This document shows positions 41,886 to 50,646 of a stretch of DNA of 64,000 nucleotides, in pieces (position 1 is the stretch's first letter; each line of letters opens with the position of its first letter). The stretch lies in contig NZ_CP176395.1 of assembly GCF_046244365.1 (NCBI RefSeq), positions 4,030,001-4,094,000 on the forward strand, given 5' to 3'. The position numbers and the translations under genes are program-made. The notes beneath the pieces are model-generated. The model searched no databases. It saw nothing but the letters and a program-made list of their open reading frames with translations, and was not told the origin of the DNA. Origin of the DNA: Paenibacillus_V sp046244365. GTDB lineage: Bacteria > Bacillota > Bacilli > Paenibacillales > NBRC-103111.

Positions 41886-42476
41886 ATGGGTAGAAGAGCC
41901 CAGCCTATTGATTTACTAGCGGCCGGCGGCAAAAAACACTTGACCAAAGCCGAAATTCATGAGCGAAAACAATCAGAAATAAAGCTCGGAAAAAGCGAAT
42001 TGGACAAGTTAAAGCCACCGTTATTCGTCAAAAACGATACGGTGGCTTTTGGTTATTGGAAGCAGCATATCAAGGAATACAAAAGCGCTGCCGATCAAGG
42101 CATTGATCTGATGACGACTTCCGATGTAGGTATGCTCGCTATTTACTGCAAAACCTACGCTGAATATGAGAGGTTACTAAATGCTTACCAACGCATTGAC
42201 AGCATCGCAAAGAATAGCGGTCCGGTGGAACAGTATATGGATGATAGTGAGGTTTTCGACGAGCAAGTCAAGCGGCAGCTCATGAACCTTGTATCCATAG
42301 ACGGAATCCTCCGTATCGAATCGGCGATTAACAAGAAAATGGATATGTTGCTTAAGATGCAGGACCGACTCTTCCTCAATCCATTGGCAAAAGTCAAAAA
42401 CGTGCCGAAGCCAAAGAAGGACGACAAACCTGTGAGCAAGTTCGCCAAGTTCGGCGGTGGTGCTCATGGCGGATAA
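41886..42476 (+). CDS. Terminase small subunit, P27 family
   Basis: 196 residues. MGRRAQPIDLLAAGGKKHLT is the usual P27-type opening (GR.. P..L...G.KHLTKAE), followed by helical DNA-binding and oligomerisation regions. ATG 41886 follows AGGAGGTGAAGGTC. Recognises phage DNA ends for packaging; overlaps terL by 11 bases. Confidence 0.88.
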   Translation: MGRRAQPIDLLAAGGKKHLTKAEIHERKQSEIKLGKSELDKLKPPLFVKNDTVAFGYWKQHIKEYKSAADQGIDLMTTSDVGMLAIYCKTYAEYERLLNAYQRIDSIAKNSGPVEQYMDDSEVFDEQVKRQLMNLVSIDGILRIESAINKKMDMLLKMQDRLFLNPLAKVKNVPKPKKDDKPVSKFAKFGGGAHGG

Positions 42477-44223
42477 TTACCCGCTCAACGTCCTTGCTGA
42501 AGATGATCGTGTAACCCGATATGCACTCGACGTCGTAAATGGCCGACTCCCGCGCCGTGTGGGAAAATCGGAGCGGCAAGCATGCGAGCGACATCTTCGG
42601 GACTTGGGGCGACAAGGAAATTCTGATTTCCCGTATGTATGGGACCCGGGTAAGGCGCAAGAGATAATCGATTTTGCCGAATCGTTGACGATCGCGGAGG
42701 GCGAGGAGCCTCAGCCGCTCAGATTATGGGGCTTTCAGGACTTCATTTTCGGATCGTGGCATGGATGGCGCACGATTAACGGATACCGCCGTTTTCGCAC
42801 TTCTTACATTCAGGTTGCTAGACAGAACGGGAAATCACTTGGTAATGCAGTACCTGCAATGTACTACGGGAATTTCGATGGCTACCAGTACCCTCAAATC
42901 TATGCGACAGCTACAAAACAAGCACAAGCTTGGATTGTAGCAAAAGAGTGTGTCAAATTCATTAATGCAGATCCGGAACTTGGTGGAAGCGAGTACGAAG
43001 AAGGACTTTTTTCGATCAAAGAGTACAATAACAGGATACTTTGCAATCTGACACATGGCGAAATTGTTGCTCTTGGACGAGATACGAAGTCGATCGACGG
43101 TTTTCGACCATATTTCGGTAGCGTTGACGAGTATCACCTACATCAAACAAATCAGATGTACAAGCTCCTGACAGACGGGACGAAGAAACTTAAGCAGTGC
43201 TTGATCTCTGTCATTACGACTGCTGGATTCGAGCTTAACAGCCCGTGCTACGAACTGTATGAATACTGTAAGTTGATCCTTGAAGGTGTCCATAGCGACG
43301 AAACACAATTCGTCTTCATTTGCGAGCTCGACAAAGATGATGACATTTGGGATGAGGAAAACTGGCCGAAGGCAAATCCGCTATGGACGCCAGAAACACT
43401 CGACAGTTTACGTGCTGACGCAATCAAGGCTAGGCGCATGCAGGGCGAGGAACTTCGTAATTTCCTAACCAAGTCGCTCAACCAATGGGTACAATTCGCG
43501 GACAATCAGTACATGAACTTGGAACACTGGAAAGCCTGCGAAAGCGAAACCATACTGGAGGATATGCGCGGCCGCGAATGTTATCTCGGTCTTGATCTTT
43601 CCAGCGGTGGTGACCTTACAACAGGAGCATTAGACTTTCCTCTCGATATAGATTTTCAGAGGAAATACTATATCCATTCTCATAGCTTCATACCGAAAAA
43701 ACGCGTTGCAGAACATATAAAGAGCGATAAAGCGCCGTATGATATGTGGATTCGTGAGAAGCTGCTAACGGTGACGGAAACGCTCGGAGGCGTGAAGACA
43801 GATTATAAATATATCATCGCATATTATCGTGACGTAATAAAAAAATACGATCTGAAGCTGAAAGGCATCGGTTATGACCCTCATAACGCGGATGCTTTTT
43901 TGCATGACCTGGACGAATTTGCCTCAGAGTTTGGATGTGATTGCGTAGAAATCGTTCAAAGTTGCAAGAGCCTCAATGATGCGACTGTGGATTTCCGTCT
44001 CGAGGCAGAGGCCGGAAATGTGATCTACGATAAACGCAACAAACTGCTGACTTGGAGCATGGCCCATGCAAAGACGGTAAGCAATAGCTTCGGAGAAATC
44101 AAAGTCGAAAAGGACGCACAGACAAAGCGTATCGACCCGGTAGATGCCGTGATTGATAGCCATAAACTGGCTATGACAATGCAAAAACCATCGTCTGGTG
44201 AAGTTGAAATATGGACTTTCTAA
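42466..44223 (+). CDS. Terminase large subunit
   Basis: 585 residues. ATPase region with VARQNGKS as the Walker A-type motif and FGSVDEYHLH as Walker B; C-terminal RNase H-like nuclease begins at CYLGLDLSSGGDLT and continues to the DPVDAVIDS acid near the end. HK97/P27-associated Terminase_1 type. Drives DNA packaging through the portal. Confidence 0.95.
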   Translation: MADNYPLNVLAEDDRVTRYALDVVNGRLPRRVGKSERQACERHLRDLGRQGNSDFPYVWDPGKAQEIIDFAESLTIAEGEEPQPLRLWGFQDFIFGSWHGWRTINGYRRFRTSYIQVARQNGKSLGNAVPAMYYGNFDGYQYPQIYATATKQAQAWIVAKECVKFINADPELGGSEYEEGLFSIKEYNNRILCNLTHGEIVALGRDTKSIDGFRPYFGSVDEYHLHQTNQMYKLLTDGTKKLKQCLISVITTAGFELNSPCYELYEYCKLILEGVHSDETQFVFICELDKDDDIWDEENWPKANPLWTPETLDSLRADAIKARRMQGEELRNFLTKSLNQWVQFADNQYMNLEHWKACESETILEDMRGRECYLGLDLSSGGDLTTGALDFPLDIDFQRKYYIHSHSFIPKKRVAEHIKSDKAPYDMWIREKLLTVTETLGGVKTDYKYIIAYYRDVIKKYDLKLKGIGYDPHNADAFLHDLDEFASEFGCDCVEIVQSCKSLNDATVDFRLEAEAGNVIYDKRNKLLTWSMAHAKTVSNSFGEIKVEKDAQTKRIDPVDAVIDSHKLAMTMQKPSSGEVEIWTF

Positions 44224-44232
44224 GAAAAGGGG

Positions 44233-45441
44233 GTGAAAAACCTGGGGATTATTAGTGCCATTCGATCATTGGTTGTAAGAGCGAAAGCTAAAGTTGATTA
44301 TGGTGCGTTCGCCAAGTGGTTCGAACCTCACAACATTTTTTCGCGAATGACGAACAACACGCTTGCTACGGACGAAACTATCTTTTCAGCAATTAACCGT
44401 CTTTCAAATGCTATGGCAAGCCTACCGCTTAAGATTTACCGAGATTACAAGCCGGTAAATGATCGGCTTTCCGACATGATGGCAAACAGTCCTAATCAAA
44501 ATATGACAAGTTTCAACTTTATCCGGACAATGGAGGCGTATCGTAATACTTATGGCAACGCATATGCGTTGAAAGAATACGACTCGCGATATCGGGTAAT
44601 CGCGCTCCATTTACTGGACTCGACAAAGGTGAGGCCCGTTCTTGAACAAGACTCAAAAGAGCTGTTCTACGAAATACAAGGCGATGATGGCCGGTATTAC
44701 GTGCATAACTTGGATATGGTCCATGTCCAGTATATGCACACTTCTGGATATGAAGGAATATCGCCCTTGAAGGTGTTGAAAAACACAATCGAGTACGATA
44801 GACAAGTGAAACAGTTCAGTCTTACACAAATGGAAAGCGGCATAAAGGCATCGTTTGTATTGAAACTGAATCAAACACTTGATCCCGATAAGAGAAAGGC
44901 AATGCTCGAAATGTTCAGCAGCTTCTATTCCAAGAATGGCAGCGGCGTCATAGTGCTGGATTCGAATCAGGATCTGAAAGAGGTTCGTCAGGACGTTATC
45001 GACATGAAAGTGTTTGAAGTAGAGCGCATTACACGCTCGCGTGTTGCGACGGTGTTCAATATTCCGCCTCATATGCTAGGCGACTTCACTGAAACGAACT
45101 ACTCTAGTATGGAACAACAGGCTTTAGAGTTTGTTCAGAACACTTTACTGCCGATCGTCCGAATGTATGAACAGGAATTCAATCGAAAATTGCTTTCTCC
45201 AGAAGAGCGCCAGCGTGGACTTTATTTCAAGTTCAACCTTGGGGCTCTTTTGCGTGGCGACACCCAAACCCGCGGCGATTTCTATTTCAAAATGATTCGC
45301 TCGGGAGGATTTAAGCCAAACGAAGTACGGGCGTGGGAAGAGCTACCGCCAGAACCCGGCGGGGACAAGCTCTATGTGAGCGGTGATCTTTATCCAATTG
45401 ACATGCCTGTCGACCAACGAAAGGGGGTGAAAATCGATTGA
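44233..45441 (+). CDS. HK97-type portal protein
   Basis: 402 residues. FSAINRLSNAMASLPLKIYR, LDMVHVQYMHTSGYEGISPL and VATVFNIPPHMLGDFTETNY are hallmark portal segments. The AAGGGGGTGA site would also suit CTG 44242 as the start; GTG 44233 overlaps it. Stop overlaps the protease start. Confidence 0.94.
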   Translation: MKNLGIISAIRSLVVRAKAKVDYGAFAKWFEPHNIFSRMTNNTLATDETIFSAINRLSNAMASLPLKIYRDYKPVNDRLSDMMANSPNQNMTSFNFIRTMEAYRNTYGNAYALKEYDSRYRVIALHLLDSTKVRPVLEQDSKELFYEIQGDDGRYYVHNLDMVHVQYMHTSGYEGISPLKVLKNTIEYDRQVKQFSLTQMESGIKASFVLKLNQTLDPDKRKAMLEMFSSFYSKNGSGVIVLDSNQDLKEVRQDVIDMKVFEVERITRSRVATVFNIPPHMLGDFTETNYSSMEQQALEFVQNTLLPIVRMYEQEFNRKLLSPEERQRGLYFKFNLGALLRGDTQTRGDFYFKMIRSGGFKPNEVRAWEELPPEPGGDKLYVSGDLYPIDMPVDQRKGVKID

Positions 45442-46190
45442 AAGAGAAGTTTTGGAAGTTCAAAGCGGCAGCCGATGGAAAGAAGAACGAAGGCTCACTG
45501 TTTATTTACGGTGAAATCGTCTCCTACCAGTGGGATGATTCCGACACAACGGCGCAAAGTTTCAAGAAGGACCTGGACGCGCTTGGGGATATCGGAACGC
45601 TTCATGTTTATGTCAATTCCCCGGGCGGTTCCGTCTTTGAGGGAGTAGCGATCCACAACATTCTAAAACGTCATAAAGCCAAGATCAATATTTATGTTGA
45701 TGGGTTGGCTGCGAGCATCGCGAGCGTTATTGCCATGGCTGGTGATACCATTCACATGCCCGAAAATTCCATGATGATGGTCCATAATCCATGGACAATG
45801 GCATGGGGGAACGCGACTGACTTTCGTAAAGCTGCTGATGATCTTGACAGGATCGGCGCCAGTATGAGCGAGAGTTACCTTTCAAAGGCTGGCGATAAAA
45901 TGGAGCCGGACACGCTCAAGAATCTACTGGATAACGAGACATGGCTTTCAGCTAAAGAGTGTTTCGATTACGGGTTCTGCGACGTTGTCGGGGAAGCGAA
46001 TCAGGCAGCCGCATGCGTTAGCGAGGAACTATTCGCGAAATACCGTAATGTTCCCGAAAAAGTGGCACAAATATCGCAGAGGTCGCCTGAAACTAAGGCG
46101 GATGAGTTGAAGCTGCGCGAGGAAATGATCAAAGAGGCACGGCAAAATGCCGAAGCCGTTAAAACATATCTAGGGGGAATTACACTATGA
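45438..46190 (+). CDS. Head maturation protease, ClpP-like
   Basis: 250 residues. VYVNSPGGSVFEGVAIHNIL, DGLAASIASVIAMAGD (Ser nucleophile in AASIAS) and MMMVHNPW (His) give the ClpP (S14) fold and catalytic residues. Starts at TTG with AAGGGGGTG upstream. Cleaves the capsid delta domain during head assembly. Confidence 0.93.
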   Translation: MKEKFWKFKAAADGKKNEGSLFIYGEIVSYQWDDSDTTAQSFKKDLDALGDIGTLHVYVNSPGGSVFEGVAIHNILKRHKAKINIYVDGLAASIASVIAMAGDTIHMPENSMMMVHNPWTMAWGNATDFRKAADDLDRIGASMSESYLSKAGDKMEPDTLKNLLDNETWLSAKECFDYGFCDVVGEANQAAACVSEELFAKYRNVPEKVAQISQRSPETKADELKLREEMIKEARQNAEAVKTYLGGITL

Positions 46191-47323
46191 AAAACCTGTA
46201 TCAATTGAAAATGAGCTTGAAAACTGTTGGCGATCAACTGGCAAGCGTTGAGACTGATATTATTGCAAAAGCCGGCGATCCATCCGTACCAATCGAAGAC
46301 GTACAGCAGCTCAAGGCTAAAAAGACGGACCTGCAAGAGCGTTTTGCTGTTCTTAAGGAGCAACACGACCAATTGGAAGCTGAGCAAAGGGCGTCGTTGG
46401 AGAACAATAGGAGCAAACTTGACGGCGTTGATGACCCAAAAGCAAAGATGACGTCTGCGAAAGCCGAACTTTATCGTGCTACGGTTAGAAACCGGCAAGT
46501 AGGGGAGGACGTAAAAGCAATCCTCGGCGATAAAAACACCTCCGGCGGTGAGAAAATTCTCCCGAGCACGATGACGAATGAACTTCTTCATGAGCCGTTC
46601 GTCAAAAATCCGTTGCGTAATGTGTCCACTTTTACAAGTGTGACAAACTTGGAAATCCCAAAAATCACATTCACGCTTGATGACGATGATTTCATTGCTG
46701 ATACAGCTACTGCGAAAGAGCTTAAAGCAGAAGGCGATGTCGTTTCCTTCGGAAGAAACAAATTCAAGGTGTATGTTCCAATTTCGGAAACGATTCTTGC
46801 AGCTACGGATACGAATCTCGTTCAGACGGTTGACCTTGGTCTCGAAAGCGGCCTTGCTGCGAAGGAGAAGAAAGTTGCTTTTGCAACAACGCCGAAAGTC
46901 GGTGAAGAAAGTATGTCGTTTTATGGTGTAAGCATTTCCGAAGTTCCAGGAGCGACGATGTATAAGGCAATTAAGGCTGCTATTGCGGATCTGCATGAGG
47001 ATTATCGCGAAAATGCGAAGGTAATGATGCGTTATGCGGACTATACGGACATGATCGAGGTCCTTGCAAACGGCAATGCAACATTGTACGATGCGCCACC
47101 GGAACGCGTTTTGGGAAAACCCGTCGAATTTTGCGACTCCGCTGTAAAGCCAGTTGTCGGCGACTTCCGTTACTCGCATTTTAACTACGACCCCCTGATG
47201 ATCTATGACCGCGATAAGGATGTCAAAACCGGTGTTGAATTGTTCGTGTTAACGGCTTGGCTTGATCACAAAATCAAGTTGAAATCCGCATTCCGTATTG
47301 CAAAAGTCGTCCCGACTCCTTAA
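46187..47323 (+). CDS. HK97-type major capsid protein
   Basis: 378 residues. N-terminal coiled-coil delta/scaffold domain (about 1-100) then HK97 fold (ILPSTMTNELLHEPFVKNPL, FKVYVPISETILAATD, VMMRYADYTDMIEVL). Coupled to the protease gene by a 4-base overlap. The preceding protease probably removes the delta domain near residue 100-110. Confidence 0.93.
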   Translation: MKNLYQLKMSLKTVGDQLASVETDIIAKAGDPSVPIEDVQQLKAKKTDLQERFAVLKEQHDQLEAEQRASLENNRSKLDGVDDPKAKMTSAKAELYRATVRNRQVGEDVKAILGDKNTSGGEKILPSTMTNELLHEPFVKNPLRNVSTFTSVTNLEIPKITFTLDDDDFIADTATAKELKAEGDVVSFGRNKFKVYVPISETILAATDTNLVQTVDLGLESGLAAKEKKVAFATTPKVGEESMSFYGVSISEVPGATMYKAIKAAIADLHEDYRENAKVMMRYADYTDMIEVLANGNATLYDAPPERVLGKPVEFCDSAVKPVVGDFRYSHFNYDPLMIYDRDKDVKTGVELFVLTAWLDHKIKLKSAFRIAKVVPTP

Positions 47324-47358
47324 TCGGGGCGGCTTTTACTCTAATTTGAGGTGATCTG

Positions 47359-47580
47359 ATGAAAAAATACACGGTAACGAGTGAATTTATCGAAACTCAG
47401 CATGACGGACGGTACTATCCAGAAGGCTCCGAGTACGAGTCCGTTGATAAGGAACGCGTAAAGTATTTGCAGGAACGTGGGTTTCTCGGTGTAGAAGTGC
47501 CGGCCACGAAAAAGGAGGATGGCAAAGTTGCTGACGACTCTAAGCAGAGCAAAGCCGTTCCTCCAGTTGCAGCAGAGTGA
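47359..47580 (+). CDS. Small phage head-region protein
   Basis: 73 residues, ending in a disordered Lys/Asp/Ala tail. GAGGTGATCTG precedes the ATG. In this position similar phages carry small decoration or connector accessory proteins; not recognised further. It overlaps the next gene. Confidence 0.7.
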   Translation: MKKYTVTSEFIETQHDGRYYPEGSEYESVDKERVKYLQERGFLGVEVPATKKEDGKVADDSKQSKAVPPVAAE

Positions 47581-48097
47581 TTCGAGCCAAGATAATGAAC
47601 TGCGAATGGCTATTTTGGCGGCTTCACAGGCGATAGAAAACGAATGTAGGCGATCATTTAAACTGCAAAATTACGTGCAAACGTTGAGCGGTGATGGATC
47701 GCCTTACATCTCGCTCCGAAACTCTCCGGTCGTCAGTATTGTTGAGATCATCGAATCTGATGGGGGTTCCATCGTAGATTATCGAAACCTCGGGGATGGA
47801 CTTGTATTGCGGGCTGCTCGCTGGCCGTATGGTCAGCACAATATCACGGTGACGTACGAAGGCGGTTATATTCTCCCTGTCGACGAGACGGGAGAAAGGC
47901 CACATACGTTACCGGAGCCGCTAGAATTGGCCTGTATCATGCTTGCACAGATGATTTTTGAAGGGAATTACGGCAAAGAGTCTGAACGCACGGCAGATTA
48001 CGCCGTAACGTTTCAAAAAGCTTTACCCGGGCGGGAAAGCAATCTCCCGCCTGCGGTGGCTGCTCTTGTTAGCCCTTACGTTTGGAGTGGTGTGTAG
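47528..48097 (+). CDS. Head-tail connector (gp6-like)
   Basis: 189 residues. AAILAASQAIENECRRSF-like helix, then SLRNSPVVSIVEI and ITVTYEGGY strands, the order seen in HK97 gp6-type connectors. TTG 47528 is chosen as start because AAAGGAGG lies 9 bases upstream; ATG 47519 sits on the RBS. Confidence 0.82.
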   Translation: MLTTLSRAKPFLQLQQSDSSQDNELRMAILAASQAIENECRRSFKLQNYVQTLSGDGSPYISLRNSPVVSIVEIIESDGGSIVDYRNLGDGLVLRAARWPYGQHNITVTYEGGYILPVDETGERPHTLPEPLELACIMLAQMIFEGNYGKESERTADYAVTFQKALPGRESNLPPAVAALVSPYVWSGV

Positions 48098-48420
48098 TGT
48101 CCGTCATGCCGAAACGCCACGCGGTTACGATCGTTCCCAGCGTCGACCCGGGCGCCGATCCTTGGGATACTCCGGTTAGCGGTTCGTCATATCCCCTTCG
48201 TTGCCGCGTGAGAGAAGGCAGTAAGGTTGTGAGGAATAGCCAAGGTGCCGAGGTTGTCTCAACAGCACAGGTGTTTTTTACGGGACTAGTCAATATCCGG
48301 TTATTTGACGTGATCGAATTTCGCGACGAGCTCGGTAATGTTCGGGAATTTCGTCCGATATCAATCGAGATTATTCGGAAACCAGGCGGGCAGGTCGTCG
48401 ACACATTGGTGAACTGCTGA
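48097..48420 (+). CDS. Head-tail adaptor protein
   Basis: 107 residues from GTG 48097 (GGAG 9 bases upstream). Beta-rich with SSYPLRCRVREGSKVV and LFDVIEFRDELGNVREFRPI, the layout of minor head/stopper proteins. The position between connector and gp10-like gene supports this. Confidence 0.72.
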   Translation: MSVMPKRHAVTIVPSVDPGADPWDTPVSGSSYPLRCRVREGSKVVRNSQGAEVVSTAQVFFTGLVNIRLFDVIEFRDELGNVREFRPISIEIIRKPGGQVVDTLVNC

Positions 48421-48818
48421 TGGAGATTGACCTGAGAGAGTTTTTCAAATCGATTGACCTAACGGATAAGCGAATCCTAGCTGCGGCTGAACGTGGCATG
48501 CAGAAGGTTACGGACGATCTGCTGCAGGAGTCCCGAAAGCTCGCTCCGGAAGAAGATGGCGACTTGCGGAACGAAGCGCATACTGAAGTCGAGGCAAAGG
48601 ATGGGCGTGTAACCGGCGCCGTCGTCTATGCCACGAAGCCGAAACGCACAAAAGCGTATACGGCAAACTTTAGCTTGGCGTTGTATTTGCATGAGCATCG
48701 ACCGTTTAAGGACCCGACAACACCGGGAACGAAACCGAAGTTTCTGGAGCAGCCAATGAAACGGAAAGCAGAGCGTTATCTGAAGATGATTGCCGACGAA
48801 ATCGCGAAGGAGTTGTAG
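48420..48818 (+). CDS. HK97 gp10-like tail-completion protein
   Basis: 132 residues. RGMQKVTDDLLQESRKLAPE EDGDLRNEAH and YLHEHRPFKDP...KPKFLEQPMKR are typical of gp10-type head-tail joining proteins. Start overlaps the previous stop by one base. Confidence 0.87.
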   Translation: MEIDLREFFKSIDLTDKRILAAAERGMQKVTDDLLQESRKLAPEEDGDLRNEAHTEVEAKDGRVTGAVVYATKPKRTKAYTANFSLALYLHEHRPFKDPTTPGTKPKFLEQPMKRKAERYLKMIADEIAKEL

Positions 48819-48819
48819 T

Positions 48820-49197
48820 GTGTTCACCGTATCGGAACTGAAGCAATACTTCGTCACGAACATGCCGTACACGTACTATGCCAACGAGTTCCCGACACAA
48901 TCGACGACAGACGCCGCTTTTGTTCGGCTGACAGGCGGGTTTCCGCCGAGCCAGTGGACGCCGAAAAAGCGACCATCGTTCCAGGTGCTGATGCGCGGAT
49001 CGGAAACAGGCGGTCCGGCGTTGGAAGCGAAAGCGAATTCCATTTTCGGCCATCTCCATAACCGGGCAGAGTTTGTGATCGGTACGACGCGCATCGTACA
49101 TTGTAGCTCGGATCAATCGTCGCCGCTCTATCTCGGCCGAGACGAAAACAACCGTCCGCTTTACTCCTTAAATTTTACATGCGTGGTGATGGAATGA
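48820..49197 (+). CDS. Tail terminator / minor capsid-like protein
   Basis: 125 residues from GTG 48820, preceded by GAAGGAG. RPSFQVLMRGSETGGPALEA and an LYLGRDENNRPLYSLNFT ending match tail-terminator proteins of siphoviruses (gpU-like). Confidence 0.78.
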   Translation: MFTVSELKQYFVTNMPYTYYANEFPTQSTTDAAFVRLTGGFPPSQWTPKKRPSFQVLMRGSETGGPALEAKANSIFGHLHNRAEFVIGTTRIVHCSSDQSSPLYLGRDENNRPLYSLNFTCVVME

Positions 49198-49376
49198 AAC
49201 AGGGCAAAGTCAAAATCCGCGTGACGTATGAGCACGTGTTAAACTTCGGCACAGCCGAAAAGCCAATCAATAAAACTGCTGGTGATGTTGTCGAGTGCGA
49301 GAAGGACATAGCAGATCGGCTCGTACAAGGCGGTTTTGCTGCATACACGAAGGAGGATGAAACGAATGGCAAGTGA
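49194..49376 (+). CDS. Small phage tail-region protein
   Basis: 60 residues, coupled by a 4-base overlap. VRVTYEHVLNFG-type strand opening and ADRLVQGGFA helix. Unknown role between the tail terminator and tail tube genes. Confidence 0.68.
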   Translation: MKQGKVKIRVTYEHVLNFGTAEKPINKTAGDVVECEKDIADRLVQGGFAAYTKEDETNGK

Positions 49377-49899
49377 TACGACAAAAATCAAGCTAGGCCC
49401 CTGCAAGGTAACATTTGACGTGGGCGGATCCTCTCCCGTTGTTTTTGAAACGACTAAGGGCGGGGTAACGCTGACATATGAAGAAACGTCCCGGGATGTA
49501 ACCGTCGATCAATTCGGCACGACTCCTGTGAAACGAATCATCACTGGCCGTAAGGCGACAGTAGAAGTGCCGTTTGCTGAGTATGATCTCGAAAAGCTGG
49601 CCAAAGTTATCCCGGGATCTACGTTGACGACAAACGGAACAACACCGGCGAAGAAACGTTTGGATGTTGATGCTTCGAAAGTCATTGATTTGTTGGACTT
49701 CGCGAAGGAACTAAAAATCGAACCTCTCGCTACAAATGCAACAGCTAATGATGCAGTTACTCTATACAAAGCGGCTCCACAAGTGAAGCTGAATTACAAG
49801 TACGATTACGATAATGAGCTCATTACAGGCGTCACGTTTGAAGGGTTTCCGGATTCGGCGACAGGATTTTTAATTGCATTTGGTGACAAAACGGCGTAG
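49366..49899 (+). CDS. Phage major tail (tube) protein
   Basis: 177 residues from ATG 49366 (AAGGAGGATGAAACGA upstream). KIKLGPCKVTFDVGG, TLTYEETSRDVTVDQFG and GVTFEGFPDSATGFLIAFGD fit the tail-tube fold. No sheath gene follows, so the tail is non-contractile. Confidence 0.82.
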   Translation: MASDTTKIKLGPCKVTFDVGGSSPVVFETTKGGVTLTYEETSRDVTVDQFGTTPVKRIITGRKATVEVPFAEYDLEKLAKVIPGSTLTTNGTTPAKKRLDVDASKVIDLLDFAKELKIEPLATNATANDAVTLYKAAPQVKLNYKYDYDNELITGVTFEGFPDSATGFLIAFGDKTA

Positions 49900-49953
49900 T
49901 ACGAGGCGGGGCATCTGCTCCGCCTATTCTCATTTTACGGAGGCGAAAATGAT

Positions 49954-50352
49954 ATGCTTAGGCATTTGAATAGACAGAATGACCACGTGTTTTTCGGCGG
50001 GACAAAGGTAGGAATTCCAAAGCTGACAATCGAGAAGTGGGAACGGCTCTTCGAAACGGTCGAAACGCTTCCGAACACGATTGTCAGCGTCCTTGCAGCG
50101 AAGAATACGGACGATTTCGTGGCGACGTTCGTCGTCGGAATAACGATGATGCTCGACGAAGTTGTTAACATGGTGGCAGCGGTGACCGATCTTGAACCGG
50201 AATGGATCAAGAAAAACGCCGATCATAACGAGCTGCTTGATTTTATAGCCAAGACAGCCAAGAAGAACGACCTCGAAGCCGCTGTAAAAAAGTTCCGCGC
50301 CGCGTTCGGGAAGTGGGCGGCGAAAGCGGCCGGCGAAAACTCGGCCCCGTAA
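49954..50352 (+). CDS. Tail assembly chaperone, short form (gpG-like)
   Basis: 132 residues. Mostly helical; lies between tail tube and tape measure, the fixed place of gpG. Contains A AAA AAG at 50,286-50,292; a -1 slip there reads into the gene at 50,313. GGAGGCGAAAATGAT precedes the ATG. Confidence 0.82.
   Translation: MLRHLNRQNDHVFFGGTKVGIPKLTIEKWERLFETVETLPNTIVSVLAAKNTDDFVATFVVGITMMLDEVVNMVAAVTDLEPEWIKKNADHNELLDFIAKTAKKNDLEAAVKKFRAAFGKWAAKAAGENSAP
50286..50292 (+). other. Programmed -1 frameshift site A AAA AAG
   Basis: In frame GTA AAA AAG; after a -1 slip the reading continues VPRRVREVGGESGRRKLGPV into the downstream frame with no stop. Position and heptamer match known G/GT frameshift sites. 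Confidence 0.82.
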
Positions 50353-50642
50353 CCCTTTCAGATGGTTTGATGGAAGCGGCCCTGCAGCTAGGAGTCCCGC
50401 AGCTCGTTCTAGAGCGCGATTATTACATGATCGACTTGCCGCTCTTGTTGCACCATCACAAGAGGAAGGAAGCCAGCGAAAGGTTGCTTGCGCTTCAAAT
50501 CCAGTGCGCCCCTCACATGGAGGAGGATGCATTTAAGCAATTCGTCGAGGAGTTGTCTGCCGATCTCAAAGCCGAGCAGGAGGAAGAGAATGATTTCGAT
50601 GCCGGGGCAATAGCGCAGCTGCGGCAACGGGTGAGGGGGTGA
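50313..50642 (+). CDS. Tail assembly chaperone T part (made as GT fusion)
   Basis: Up to 109 residues in the -1 frame relative to gpG. LMEAALQLGVPQLVLERDYY and HHKRKEASERLLALQI. No good RBS before GTG 50313; expected only as the C-terminal part of a GT fusion spanning 49,954-50,642. Recruits tape measure protein in other siphoviruses. Confidence 0.78.
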   Translation: MGGESGRRKLGPVTLSDGLMEAALQLGVPQLVLERDYYMIDLPLLLHHHKRKEASERLLALQIQCAPHMEEDAFKQFVEELSADLKAEQEEENDFDAGAIAQLRQRVRG

Positions 50643-50646
50643 AGAT

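Noticed and set aside
46001..47179. A 392-codon reverse frame opposite the capsid protease and capsid genes
   Set aside because: It lies fully antisense to two genes with clear family motifs, has no RBS and reads as low-complexity Arg/Ser-rich protein.
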